Below are positions 20,553 through 32,016 of a DNA stretch of 64,000 nt, one piece after another. The position numbers and the translations under genes were made by a program. Under the pieces are notes generated by a model. It saw only the letters and a program-made list of their open reading frames with translations, ran no database searches and was not told the origin of the DNA. The DNA is from Deuterostichococcus epilithicus (lineage: Eukaryota > Chlorophyta > Trebouxiophyceae > Prasiolales > Stichococcaceae). The DNA lies in the NCBI GenBank assembly GCA_033439295.1, contig JAVTLE010000010.1, positions 1,488,001-1,552,000 of the forward strand, given 5' to 3'. The stretch's first letter is position 1, and every line of letters begins with the position of its first letter.

Positions 20553-23500
20553 TCAACAGTGGCGAGCCCGGCCGGCTTCCTGGAGGTTGTCCATCCACCG
20601 CAGCAACTTGCACGCATGCGCCAGGTCCAGCGGCTCGCCTGCACCGTTTGGCAGGTCTGTCTGAGCCTGTGCATTAGGTTCTGTCAGCCATCGGACTGCA
20701 TGGCTCCCCACAGCACCTGTCATGCGGCTCTGCGCAGCCACTGCAGCCTTGCTGGCGACATCAAGAGGGCATCTGTACAGGTCAACGGCAAATCCTGCAG
20801 TGCTCACCCTGGCGCTTCGTTGGTGCCCTCGTCGCGGGTAGATAGAACGGCCCAGCAGCAGTCCACCCGGCGTTTGCCGGCACCGCTGCGCCGCCCCGGA
20901 GCGCTGGCAGGGGCGCAGCGGTGTGCACCAGCAGCCGCGAGGTGGGCTGCTGCCATCCGCGGGCGTCACCGCTGCCCGCCGGTGGCGGCGGAATGTCAGC
21001 AGACAGCGTCACCCGCATCGGCTGCAGGTCCAGCGGCGCAATGGGCGGCAGCTCTGGAAGCTGCGGTGGCGCTGCGGACATGACTGGCAGCTCCGGGAGC
21101 TGCGGCGGCGCTGCAGACACGACAGGCAGCTCTGTACGCTGCGCAACCGGCAGCGCCGCCTGTCGCAACTGCTCTGGCACGGTCGCCACCTCCGCCTGCA
21201 ACGGCTGCTCGCTGGGCTGCGGCTGCGGCGCAACCGCCGGCAGCGGGCGCTTCCAGCCAGGGAAGCGTCCCGGGCTGAGCAGGCGCGGCGACAGCGCCCG
21301 CGCCGCGGCTGTGATCTGCCGGCTGGACCGCTTCTGCTGTGGCGGCCGGCGCGGGATGCCGCTGGCTGTCCATGCCGCCTCCAGCAGATCGCTCTTGCGC
21401 CGCGCCGCCTGCTTGGCGGCTGCCTCGGGCTCTGCTGCCGCTTCGGTGGCGGGCCGCTTGTGCGCGCCACCGATCTGCACTTTGCATGCCCCCTGTCAGC
21501 AAGGAAGCTACCCCAGCTGTTGGCTGCCTCAGCATCACGTGCACGCATTCTGAAGGACAACGGGGATCGATGAGAAGACACGATGTACATCTGAGCAGTC
21601 AGCCGCAGCAGCAGCAATTGTCACATCCAATTACAGTCTCGAAAGCTGCCGGTGCACCTTGTCGGGCGCAGACGCAGCTGCGCGCTCGCCGCGCTGACGG
21701 CTGTTGGTGTCGAGCGCCCGCATCGGCGCCTGCGCGTGTGGCTGCGCCGGCGGCCGGGGCAGCTGCAGCAGCGTCGCCGCCGCCATGGAGTCCTCCTCTG
21801 ACAGCTCCGGCTCCTCTGCTGCTTCCTGCTGCCGCGCCACTGCGGGCGCTTGCCCAGGCTCCTCCACTGGGCCTGCGAGGCAGAAGGGAAAGCGATGCAG
21901 TGTCATTGCACACATTGCACATGCAAAGTCTATCGCAGAGGTCGTTGTCTCAGCTGGACCCGGTCACTGCAACTGAACTCGTGCGGGGACAGGTGAACCT
22001 GCAAGCCGCGTGACGCATGCTTTGCCAAGGGGATGCCACCTGCAGCATCGGCTGTGCAGGCGGCGGCCTCCGACGCGGCAGTCGCCTCAGCTTGCGCGGT
22101 CCCGCCGTCTGCAACACCTACATCGCAACAAATAGATATTCGAACCTGCAGTTGCGCTGCTTGCCGTGGCTATGCTGTGCAGGGCTGAGACACCCAAGGC
22201 GGTTGCCTTGTACGATGTCACACGCCTTTGTGGACCCTAAAACTGCATCTATATTGGTTGCCGCACCGTTGCCAGGCAGCCCTTCGGTGCACAATCCAGA
22301 CCGAACACACAAAGCTGCGCCGGCTGCGGCGCACCTGCTGCCAAGCGCGGCGGTGGGCTTGCCTCCTCCACTGCGGCCAGCTTGGCCTCAAAAGTCCTTG
22401 GCGGGCTGCCTGCCGCCGCGAGTGGGCTGGCCGGTCCGCTGTCCTCTGCTACCTCGCGCTGCGGCGGTGGCGCTGCCGCGCTGTGCGGCCCCACAGCCAG
22501 TGCGGCTGCGTCCACAGCCAGAGCTGCGATGCCGGCCGGTGGGCCGGCCTCTGCAGCGAACCCGACTGACAGCGCCGCTGCCCCCTCCCTGCAGACACCC
22601 ACAGCCGCTCGCTCAGCCCTGATCTGGGTGTGGCACCAGGTGACCTAACAGCAAGGGCGGCCTGGGATGATCCTCGAGGGCAGTATAGAGCCGTGCATCC
22701 CAGCTGGCGCATTGGTTGCATCCCGAGTCCAGTCACAGCACGCATGTGAGCCACCAGTCACCCTGGGCTGGCCGGCAGGGCCTTTTTGCGCCGCGCCGCG
22801 ATGCCGGCGGACGGCGGCGGCAGCAGCAGCCGGTCGCCAGTGCTGACGGCGGAGTCCGGCGGACTGGCCGTGCGCTGCGCATAGGGCGCTGGCGTGGCCA
22901 CCTCTGTGCCGCCTGTACAACTCAGATTAGCCCAGATCAGGGGCACCATGCTTGAGGTGCAAAGCGACGGTGTGACGGGCAGCAAAGCGGCCTGCGGCGG
23001 GTCACAGATGTAGGAAAACCAGCAAGAACGTCTCGTGCGGCTGCCTGTCTGCAGTAGAGCATGTTTCTGTCATCAAGGTGGACATCAAGGTGTTTAGCAA
23101 AATCTATCATCAAGCAGAGTTGTGCACCTGAGTTCGTGTGGATGTGATGTCTCAGGGGGCCAGACCGCCTGTGCAGGAGAGACAACACAGCTCAAATCGT
23201 AAGAACAGGATCGTTTTACCACATGCTGACCAGTACTGCAGCCACTTGAAATGCAGGTCGCCGGAATTGGCAGCGCAGCGGCAGCTGGCAAGGAACAATT
23301 GCTTGCACTCACCCCGAGCTCCGGCAGCCGGCAGACTGCACTCCGGGCGTGGCTGCTGGAGCGCCGACGTGCCCCCCTGACGAGACGCCGCTGTCCACGG
23401 AGCCTGGTGTCTGTGCAGGCGCAGCGTTGGATCCCTGTGCAACGTCGAGAACGCAGCATGTCAGCTCAGGGACGGTCACATGAAGCGGACACCTTGTTCC

Positions 23501-23788
23501 CAGCTGCATGTCAGCTTTCACACACGCTGTGCAGGTCAGAGGTATAGTATTGCATCAGCCGCCAGCTAGGCGCCTGCGCCGCACCCTTGATGGCCGCTTG
23601 CGCGCGGACGGCGCTGGCGTGGACGCCTCTCGCGCTGCACCGCCCGAGCGGCGGCCCTGCTCCTCGCGAGACCAGCCGAAAGCGCCCTTGAAGTCACGCA
23701 GGGACGACTCCCCAGCCGGATGCTCCTCCAGCCGGGCGTCCCAGGTCCAGGGCATCAGCGAGCGCAGCTCCTTCAGCTGGCGCGACAT
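20553..23788 (-). CDS. Pro/Ala-rich, largely disordered protein of unknown function
   Basis: The family is not recognised. The N-terminal exon (ATG at 23788, or an upstream exon joined just before it) reads LKELRSLMPWTWDARLEEHP and FKGAFGWSREEQ, a compact stretch with three tryptophans. Low-complexity exons follow in consistent phase: TPGSVDSGVSSGG (about 23410), GGTEVATPAPYAQRTASPPD (about 22915), GEGAAALSVGFAAEAGPP (about 22585) and GPVEEPGQAPAVARQQEAAE (about 21870). A long basic/proline-rich exon (about 21480-20980) contains a twofold internal repeat of the type LPVVSAAPPQLPE. The C-terminus is better structured, reading GEPLDLAHACKLLRWMDNLQ, with TGA at 20553. It may be a nuclear scaffold or regulatory protein, but that is only a guess from composition. 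Confidence 0.5.
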
Positions 23789-24399
23789 CCTGCTTGACGG
23801 CAAGAGTCAGTATCAGAGGATTGCAATGCAATGGCAATGCTGATGTCCTTAGTTGTGTGCTGTGACCTTACTCGGTGCAACAGCAGAGTGGTTCGAAGCG
23901 TTGTTAGCAATCGCAGGCAACCGGATCCAGGGTCCCAAACGGCACGCGCCAGCAAGCAAGGAGACGAGAGCAGCACGAACTTCTCCAAGCCACTCAGCGC
24001 CCTCGCACCTGGCCCAAGATGCCAGCAGCGGGCCCGAAGTGGGGTCGTCACAACAGGGCCAGCGGAGTCCGACGCTCCCTCAGCGGCACCAGCACAGCCG
24101 TCTGAAGCTTCGAAGGATGGAATCGCTGCACAGTGTACTGGACACCAACTGTACTAAGGCGGAGGTAGCGGGCAGCACGCGCTGTTGTTGTGAGCTGGCC
24201 CGTTTGAATACAAAGCCGCAACCCGCAAGTACTAGCAAGCTCAGTTCCTGTAAACCCTGAATCCTGTTGCATTGCGTTTGACTTTCACAGTGCAACTTCG
24301 CACCGTGTGCTCTGATCTGCCTCAGATCTTGCATTCCTGTTCAGCTGTGCGTCTCCCATCTGATTGATCAACGGCAGATCTGCTACAAACTAGCAGACG
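23789..24399. promoter_or_regulatory. Head-to-head intergenic region upstream of Psb27
   Basis: These 611 bases separate the divergent Pro/Ala-rich gene and Psb27. No conserved protein or RNA was recognised. It presumably contains both promoters, and perhaps an upstream exon of the minus-strand gene. Confidence 0.35.
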
Positions 24400-25777
24400 A
24401 TGACGACTACCGCGCTGCTCGGCCAGAGCTGCTCGCTCAACGGCACCAAGTGCTTCCAGGCGAGGTGGGTTGGTGTTGCAGGCAGCCTACAACCGCGTGC
24501 TCAGCTATCGATACGGGAAGCTCGATCAAATCCGCAGCAACCTTTTTCTGGATGTCTCACGCCTGCTGCTGCGATCCATGGAGGCCTAAGCAAATGGTGG
24601 CTCGACGAAGGCTGACTCGGCTGTGCCGCTTCCTGCAGGCGTGCACGGGCGCCTGGGCATGCAGGCCGCGTAATCGCAGCCTCTGCGTCAAAGCAGGTGG
24701 TTGGTGCCCCCCTTCTACGCGGAACTCCAGAGAATTGCGCAGAAGGCGTCAAGCAGCAATGCAGCCATGATCTGTTTGCCGGCAACTTGCCAGCACGCAA
24801 GCCTGATGCGGTTGCTGATTGCCGTCGCAGGAGCCACAGCACACCAGCAGGCGGGAGGCCGTTGGCGTGCTGGCCTCAGTGGCGGCACTGCTTTCGGCCG
24901 CACCCGCGGGGGCGTTCCTGGGCATTGGCGAGGGTCAGGAGAAGCTCGACGCATACACCGCGGACACAGTATGTGCTGCCGCATCCTGCACCTGTAATGC
25001 AGCAACCCTGTGCCAATCACGACGGCGTGTGCACGCTTCCCACCGGTCATCGACACTACAACCGCATGACGGACGATGCATGCGCTTTGCGCAGGCTGCT
25101 GCTGACTGCACAGCCGGCAGCTGGGTCCACGAACCCAGCATGCAGCCTGCGCTTCTGCCTTACCAGCTTATTCCCGTGCGCTCGCAGAAAGCCATCCTCG
25201 GGGAGGTGAAGCAGTATTTGGACCTGCCCAAGGATGCGGCGAACCGGGAGGAGTTTGTCTTGAATCTGCGCAACAGCATCAACTCATGGGTCGCCAAATA
25301 CCGCCGCAGCGACTTCACCGGCAAGCAGTCTTTTGGGTGAGGCTGGATTTTGCCTTCCCGCAGCAACAGACGGGAGCCAGATTCGCCTTGCGCTCTGCTG
25401 CAAGGCACCTTGGGTTGCGATTGTCGCATAACAAGCTGGCCAGCACTCGCAGCTTTCTGCATGCAGCAGATTCTTCACGGAACGTGCGCTCCGGTGCAGG
25501 AACACGTACACGACGCTGAACGCTCTCGCGGGCCACTTCAACAGCTTTGGCAACTCGCAGCCGCTGCCGAAGAAGCGCTTCGAGAGGGCCGTGAAGGTGC
25601 AGCCCCACTCTGTGGCACAGTCTCACTCAGTGATCCGTCTGTGCATGTAGCGCTTCGTCGTCCCTGTTGAGGACTGCCTGCTGGCAGCCTGCATCGTGAT
25701 CCATCACCTAAAATCCTGCTGCTGCCGGCATGCAGGAGGTCGGCGATGCCGAGAAGCAGCTGACCCGTGGCCGGTAA
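24400..25777 (+). CDS. PSB27: Photosystem II assembly protein Psb27, thylakoid lumen
   Basis: Psb27 binds CP43 in the thylakoid lumen during photosystem II assembly and repair. Six phase-checked exons (24400-24464, 24639-24696, 24831-24968, 25188-25336, 25500-25596, 25736-25777) give 182 residues. A bipartite targeting leader is clear. A plastid transit peptide (MTTTALLGQSCSLNG ... RVIAASASKQ) is followed by a twin-arginine lumen signal, RREAVGVLASVAALLSAAPA, ending AGA. The mature four-helix bundle contains KAILGEVKQYLDLPKDAANR, SINSWVAKYRRSDFTGKQSF, TYTTLNALAGHFNSFG and LPKKRFERAVKEV, all hallmark Psb27 segments. The stop is TAA, which shows that TAA is a normal stop codon here. The gene is tail-to-tail with ClpF, 248 bp apart. 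Confidence 0.95.
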
Positions 25778-26025
25778 GCGCAAGTACTGATATGGCCTGG
25801 CAGCGGCCTTCAAGTGGGCCGCAGCCACGTTGGCGGTTAGTTCGGGGACGGTAGACCTAGATGATGCTCTGGTCGCATGAGCGGTATTTTTGACAGCAAC
25901 TGACTGTTTTAACATGCACTGGTTGCAATGATATGGAACAAAATTTTGTTCTGTCTGACAACATCCAAACATCTCAGTGCTGCACAATTCCACTCCTGGA
26001 GGAGCGGACGCTTCTCGAAGCAGGT

Positions 26026-28785
26026 TCATACGATTGTCAGACCACCGCCTGGTCCGTCAATATCCAACCCTGTCGGACCGCTGCCGCCCGGGCCGCCGCT
26101 GAAGCCACCGCCCGGGCCACTGCCGTCGCTGTCTGGATCGTCGTCTCCACCCTCCTGCCCGTCGTCTGGCGGCCCCACGTCCCGTCGCTTGGCGCTGTAC
26201 TTTTCCCGTAGCGCCTGTCAGGACAACAGAATCATCACTGCCCGCATGCGGGGTCTGTCCCTAAGCGCACCGTGAACATGAGCGCTGAATCTTGTGCTCG
26301 ACCTTGAAAGCTTGGCACGTTTTGGAAGAGCAGGTTTGTGGACGTGATCACTTTTTCACACCTTACTGGTTTTTCACACCTTACTGGGCAGTGTGCCCAC
26401 CTTGCTGGGCAAGAAGTCGCCGGCATGGTCGTTGCCCAGGAACAGCATGCCGGTGTACGGGTGGACGAAGCTCGTGTCGTCCCCGTGCTCTGGGCCCCAG
26501 GTCTCGTCCGTCTGCATGGCGCAGCACTCCAGGCGCTCAGGTCGCTGCGAAGAGGTGCAGTGCGCAGGTCGCACCCACCAGCCAGGCTGGCAATGCAAGC
26601 GCTCGCACATGGCGGGTTGGGCGCAGCCGCTGCGTTGCACGGGCTGCGGGTCTAGTCCTGCTTGGCTCAGTCCCCAAGTCGTTTTGTTTCACCTCTCTAT
26701 GAGGCTTAGAGGACAGTCGAGAGAGCGGCGGCGCTCCTCCATTAAGGTCATGAGTGCAGCCTCAGGCTGGTCGAGGAGACGGTTCAACGCAGGAGGGGTG
26801 GCTGTGCAGCTCCCAAAGAAGAGGTGGAAGTATGAAGGAGGCGAAGAGACGAGCCTATCGTCAGGCTGATCAAGGAGACAGAGGGAACAGGCAGCACCTC
26901 TGGGGGCGACAGCAGCTCCTCCGCCACGTAAGCAATGGCGGTCTGCGGGCTGCCGCCCTCCCAGTCCCGCAGGTCCACCAGCACATGGTAAAAGGTTTGG
27001 CAGGCGCCACCCTGGAGGCTGTCGACGCCATTCTCCTCCCGCCACTCGCCGTCCTCGCAGCACCGCACGTCCCACCTGTAGGTGGACAGTGCTCGGTTGC
27101 AAGTTGCGTGGGGCGTTGCGCTGCGCCAAATCACAGAAGGAGAGCTGTGGAACGCTGCCTTTGAGCGCCTGACTCTGCAGCGTTACAACTGGCAGACTTT
27201 AGCCTGCACGGCGCACACCTGTCTTCAGCAGTCGAGCGACTCCGATCAGGGGCGACCCGGTCTTGGAGGCGCATCAATGTCAGGGCCTGCACAGCGGGAG
27301 GATGTCTTCACAGCAAAGTCAGGGGCCGCACCCGCAGATGATGCCGCGGTACCTGTGCCGCGAGTGCAGCACGCGCTGTCCCAGACGGAACTGCCGCTCG
27401 CCGCTGCCGCGCTGATCCGCCGCCTCAGCCGCCGCGGCGTCTGCCTCCTTTTGCAGCGAGGCGAGGCGGTCCCGCAGCGCCGACGCGTCTGCATACCTGC
27501 GCGGCAAGACAGAACACATGGTCAGGGCAGGGCAAGGCTTCCCAGCGCCTGCCGATCGCCTGCCACCTGGAGCCGGTGCAAGAACTCGGAGGCAGGTCCT
27601 GGGATGCACAGTGGAGGTCTCCCTTGTTGCATCGGAGGCCATTTGACCATGTCGAACAACACCACGAGCGCCCACGGCCGAGATCAGTGTTGTGTTCACC
27701 CTGCAGCGTGAGGGATCAAATCGTGCGCACCGCTCCTCCTCCGCGGCGCGCTGCATCTCCGAGCGCAGGCGTAGGCCCTCGCTTGCAAAGTCGGCCACCA
27801 CCGTCTGCCGCGCATCGCGGCAGCCGTCCCCTGGCCCCTTCGACGCCTACCGCGTGGGGCACCGGCAGCTCGTCAGGCTTGGGGCATGCAAGCATGCGTC
27901 TGCCGCACTTAATGCAGGTATCGGCAACAACCCACCAGACCTTGACCTGCAGTGGTTCTGCACCACTCCGTGCAAAAGAATGCAAATGCACACGCGCAAG
28001 TGATCATGCTTCAACACACCCGATTGCCAGGACTTGCAGGCGTCGGCGTGCGACTGGCCCAGGAAGCACCATTCGACCGGGAGCAGGCTGCGGACGCCAA
28101 GCGCCAGCCTAACAATATCGTAACAGTTCGGCAGAGGCTGGACCCACCTGAAAGCCATCGATGGCCTCGCTCAGCTGCTCGCGCCGCTGCCGCAGCTCCG
28201 CCGCAGCTTCGAACATGTCGTTGTTCAGCGCTCGCTGCAGCTGCTTGTCGTAGTCCTGGAGGTGGATGTAAAGGACAAGGGGTATCACGTCCAGGTCTAC
28301 AGACATGCGTTCAGACGCAGAGTAAATATCCAACATCTTGTGCCATGCGACGCGAGATGGTACTCAATCGCAGTCACTGCAGGTCAATCGTAGTCACTGC
28401 AGGTCAATCGTAGTCACTGCAGCAGCGGTTTGCGGCACATCCCTGTCAAAAAGTGCATCACCTGCTGAATCAGGAACAGGACGACCTCCTTCTGTATGAG
28501 CGGGCTGCCTGTTACCTCCGCCGTAACGCCGCCCGCGGCCGACGACGATGCCGACTCGCCACCGCCGTATGAGTAGGGCGCTGGCGCGGCAGTCCGTCGG
28601 CACCGGCTGTGCCGGTGTCCAAGCTGACGGCCGGCGGCTGACCACGCATTTTGCATCAGGCTGCACCTCCGCTGCCGGGCCGGTATGCTGCTGGCCGCCC
28701 CACTGCTACTTCGCGATCGCAGTGCACACCGCCGTGCATGTGCAACTGGCTGCCAGATACAGCCAGAGAGCGTCTGAAGCGACAT
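26026..28785 (-). CDS. CLPF: ClpF-like plastid protein with UVR and YccV-type domains
   Basis: ClpF is an adaptor of the chloroplast Clp protease; its hallmark is a UVR motif followed by a YccV-like (hemimethylated-DNA-binding fold) domain. Exon 1 (28462-28785) starts MSLQTLSGCIWQPVAHARRC, an Arg/Ser-rich transit peptide. The UVR exon (upper end 28255) reads DYDKQLQRALNNDMFEAAAE and LRQRREQLSEAI. A second UVR-like helix follows, with ALRDRLASLQKEADAA. The YccV domain begins FRLGQRVLHSRHRYRGIICG, continues GACQTFYHVLVDLRDWEGG and AIAYVAEELLSP, and ends HPYTGMLFLGNDHAGDFLPS. The last exon is a Gly/Pro/Asp-rich tail, starting ALREKYSAKRRD, with TGA at 26026. EXECUTER-type proteins also have UVR motifs but a different C-terminal domain. 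Two introns contain copies of exon edges. Confidence 0.85.
26351..26409 (-). repeat. Donor-site motif repeated three times at a ClpF exon end
   Basis: On the minus strand the exon end CCCAGCAAG and its donor GTGGGC are followed by CCCAGTAAGGTGTGAAAAA and again by ACCAGTAAGGTGTGAAAAA. Copies lie at about 26370-26389 and 26351-26369; the true exon end is 26401. Confidence 0.8.
28364..28423 (-). repeat. 20-bp tandem triplicate resembling a ClpF acceptor junction
   Basis: Three nearly identical 20-base units lie in ClpF intron 1. On the minus strand each reads CTGCAGTGACTACGATTGA (the first-listed unit has one change). The real junction at 28255 reads CTCCAG followed by GACTACGACAAG, so each unit resembles the acceptor and first codons of exon 2 with a one-base insertion. 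Confidence 0.75.
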
Positions 28786-29201
28786 CGGATGCCTGAACGC
28801 TGATGACTGCGCAGACCTGCAACGCACTGACACGCATCCAAACGGGTATTGGATATGCACGCAGCAATCATTCACGCAGCAACCAAGTGCTTTGGGATAT
28901 GCATTACGTTTGGTTGGAAGGCTTCACCGTGCGAGGCCGCCTGGCTCGCAATTCCGAGTGTATGATGCCGGAACCGAGCAGACTTTGCTATGCCTGCGAA
29001 CTCCTCGTCAACGTCTGTCAACAGCGGTAACTGTGTGACTCTAGTCGCAAATTGCCAGAAAGCGCAATTGAACTGGTGAACTGCAGGCCCAAGTTGAAGA
29101 GTTGCGTGTGCATGCAAAGTGCCCACAACAGAGATCGTGCTTGGATTTGCATCATCTGGGACACTTGAGAGTTTGCAGTGTAGACGACAAAAGTTGCCGC
29201 A
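28786..29201. promoter_or_regulatory. Head-to-head intergenic region, ClpF / DUF1995 gene
   Basis: These 416 bases separate divergent starts of two plastid-targeted proteins. No motif was recognised. A shared bidirectional promoter is possible. Confidence 0.35.
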
Positions 29202-31737
29202 ATGAATGCCACATGCCTCTCGCCGCGTGCTCCGTTGGCATTGACACAACCCTGCAGAGCGAACCTCCTGGCATGCATGCGGCCGGCAGCGTCAAGCAGT
29301 GCACCAGCGGTGCAAAGGCGACGGCGATGCGCGCAGCAGCATGTATCCTCACGTGGTAGACCGTCTTTGAGGTGCAGCGCGGAAGCGACAGACTCGATAG
29401 AACCAGAGGAGGCGCCGCTGCCGGCGCAGGCCGCTCCGGCACCGCTCGAGCCACGAGACGATGACGTGCGCACAGCTCTGGACATTTGACATGTGACATG
29501 TTGGCAACGTTGTGAGGAGATATTGTGCGCACCTTTGTCGTTCCTTCAGACGCCTGCAACTGAGGATTGAAATGCGTGCGGCGGCAAAGGTGCTGCCGGA
29601 TAGCCTCACTGACGCGATCGCCCAGGCGAGCGAGTCTACAGTCACCGCAATGAACGCGGGAAGCAACCGCATCGTCGTGAGTCACTGCTGCTGCCCCGTC
29701 CTGCCTTTGACAATGCACGACTGCACCATGCCATGTTCTGGACGGCGTTGCTGCATGCGGCTGCCTGGGCACGGCAATGCTGGCACACTGTGCGGCTGCT
29801 GCAGCAGCTCGAGACTGTGTCCAAAGCGTGAGATGTATGTGAGGATCTATGTGTCGATGTAGGCGGAGGTGCTGCTGGGAGAGTTTTGGGACCCGTCCAG
29901 CGGCGCCATCTTTGCCGAGGAGGGTGACCAGCAGCGCTTCTGGAAGCTGACACGGAAATTCGCGGAGGACCTCGCCGCCATGGCGGGCGAGGGCACCCGC
30001 GTGCGCGCGGTGAGGCAGTCGGTCGTGACTATGCGATGCCACGACTTGCATCCACGACGGCAGACGTCGCCATGACTAACGGAACATGCTGCAAGCGCGC
30101 TCTAGTGCGCCTGCTATGCTCGGCGGCTCCTCTGTGCTGGGTGTGTCTTCCTTGTGAAAGCGCACATATTAAAGTAAGCTCATGCAGCTGGTAAGGCCCA
30201 TTTTCGTCACTTCGCCTGCAGCTGTACCCGGACATGGGCGTGGCGGCAATGCTGAGGAACCAGTGGGGCGACGCGGGCTTTGCCATCGGCAGCCTTGGCG
30301 ACCGCACGCCCTACCAGGAGGAGGACGACATCATCGTCTTTGCGGCGCCCGACCCCCAAGGTGCAAACCCCACAAGTTTGCGCTCCAGATCCGGCCGGGG
30401 GTCCGCAAGAACCTTGACCCGGGTGCCGGCGCCGCCGTGAAGCAGGGGACTGAGGCATGCTGGGCCGTCCTGTCCTCGTACATTGGCGTTCCTTCGCCCC
30501 GTTGCATAGCTGCTGCAGCAATTATTGGTGCCGGCTCGGCGGCTGTTGCCTGTCGTCCGTTCAGCCAGTCGCTTCAGAGATGCGTGATTGCGGAGCAGGT
30601 GTCGCAGCGGCAAAGCGCATCACGGCGGATGCGACGGACAAGACCGTCGTCATGTTCAACCCGCGGCTTGCCAGGTGCTTGCAGCGTCTGCGCTCCCCAA
30701 CATCAGCATGACAGGGAGGCGCGTCTGCATCGTGTGTCCTGCGGGCCATGTGGACTTGCAGGGCTCATTTGTGGAATGCAGTTGCACATCATCAACTCAG
30801 CACCTGGCGGCAGCGGATCCAGCTTCGTTGCAACTTTGTCAGGATTGTGTCTGGCCTTGTTGCACAGCGGCGAAGTAGGGATCGGGCTGAATGTCAGGCG
30901 CATGATGCTGGACTTCCTCGGCTCTTTCACGACAGCGTACAGCCTGCGGCCAATTGGTACGCTCCTGTTTTCAGCTCTGCCAGCCTGCGATGCCCTGCCA
31001 TGTTCGTGTCGCCTGCAAATGTGTGTGTGGCTGTCTCTGACTCGTGTCTATAAATGATGCCGCAGCTCTAATTTTGTACACCTGCAGGTGACATCGGCAC
31101 CGTGTTCCGGCGGTACCCAGAGCCTTGGAAGGTCTTCATCGAGGACCCCGAACTACAGGTGCTTGCTCCCCTGACAGCTGACAGCACCTGCTGGCATGGG
31201 CTTTGGCACCTCAGACTCTGATCCCCAACAGCAATCATCCCTGAACGCACATCATCGGCGTACACTGCGAAGGAGTGCACAGGGTGGCATGTCATCAGAT
31301 GCATCTGCATGTTGGGTACCCTCTCTCTGCAGCCCCGCTTGCGGTTTGATGAACAGAGCCGTACAGTCATGCCTTCGCTGCGCCTGCAGGGTCGCTACAA
31401 GCTGGCCGCTGAGCGGGATTCGCGGCCAGCAGGTGCGGCATGCTATGATGTGGTGGATGCTGCTCGCTCACGGACTGTGGCATGCGAATCACTGCGCCAG
31501 CTGCTGCAAGCACTCCTTCTTTAGAGTGAGAGGCACACAGAGAGGCACATTGGGTACTCTTCAAATTGCACGTCAATGAAATGGGTATTCTCCATGGCAG
31601 GCGAGGCGCTGGACTTCATCATCCAGGATGCGCTGGGCGGCAGAACCGAGGCGGAGGGGGAGGAGCCGGGCCTAGGACAGCAGATCGTCCGCACTGTCAG
31701 CTCGTTGCAGCGCTTCATGAACGCGCTCACCAGATAG
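29202..31737 (+). CDS. DUF1995 plastid protein (LPA3-like)
   Basis: DUF1995 proteins of plants include LPA3, involved in photosystem II accumulation; the precise role here is inferred from family only. Phase-checked exons 29202-29465, 29590-29676, 29863-30009 and 30222-30360 open the gene; later exons are approximate. The N-terminus (MNATCLSPRAPLALTQPC, then Arg/Ser-rich) is a typical transit peptide. The domain reads LPDSLTDAIAQASESTVTAM, AEVLLGEFWDPSSGAIFAEE, LYPDMGVAAMLRNQWGDAGF and PYQEEDDIIVFAAPDP. It continues with ITADATDKTVVMFNPRLA, GIGLNVRRMMLDFLGSFTTA, and GTVFRRYPEPWKVFIEDPEL. The C-terminal exon ends QQIVRTVSSLQRFMNALTR with TAG. It is convergent with POC5, 279 bp apart. Confidence 0.82.
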
Positions 31738-32016
31738 ACGTTTTGCTTTGGTGGGGGATTACACTTGGGTACCAGCGCATATATAGCCTGTCTTCTGTGT
31801 TCAGAGATGAACGAATGAACGCCCACGGAAGATCTGATTGCAGACCGCGTCAACATGCCATGTGGCGCTGGCACTGGAAACAAACCACATATACAACGGA
31901 AGAAAGAGTGGAAAGGAGGAGGGGGGAGAGAGCAAACGCAGCAGTCTCGGGTCGATTATGCGCAATAGACACGTGGCTGTACGAAGCTTAATCTCTCAGC
32001 ACTGTCCTGCCGCCCT

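Noticed and set aside
28364-28423. Possible CRISPR-like or dispersed short repeat array
   Set aside because: Units are contiguous with no spacers and sit in a eukaryotic intron.
29863-30009. Exon of the DUF1995 gene as a separate small gene
   Set aside because: Phase joins exactly to the exons on both sides and the sequence order follows the family.
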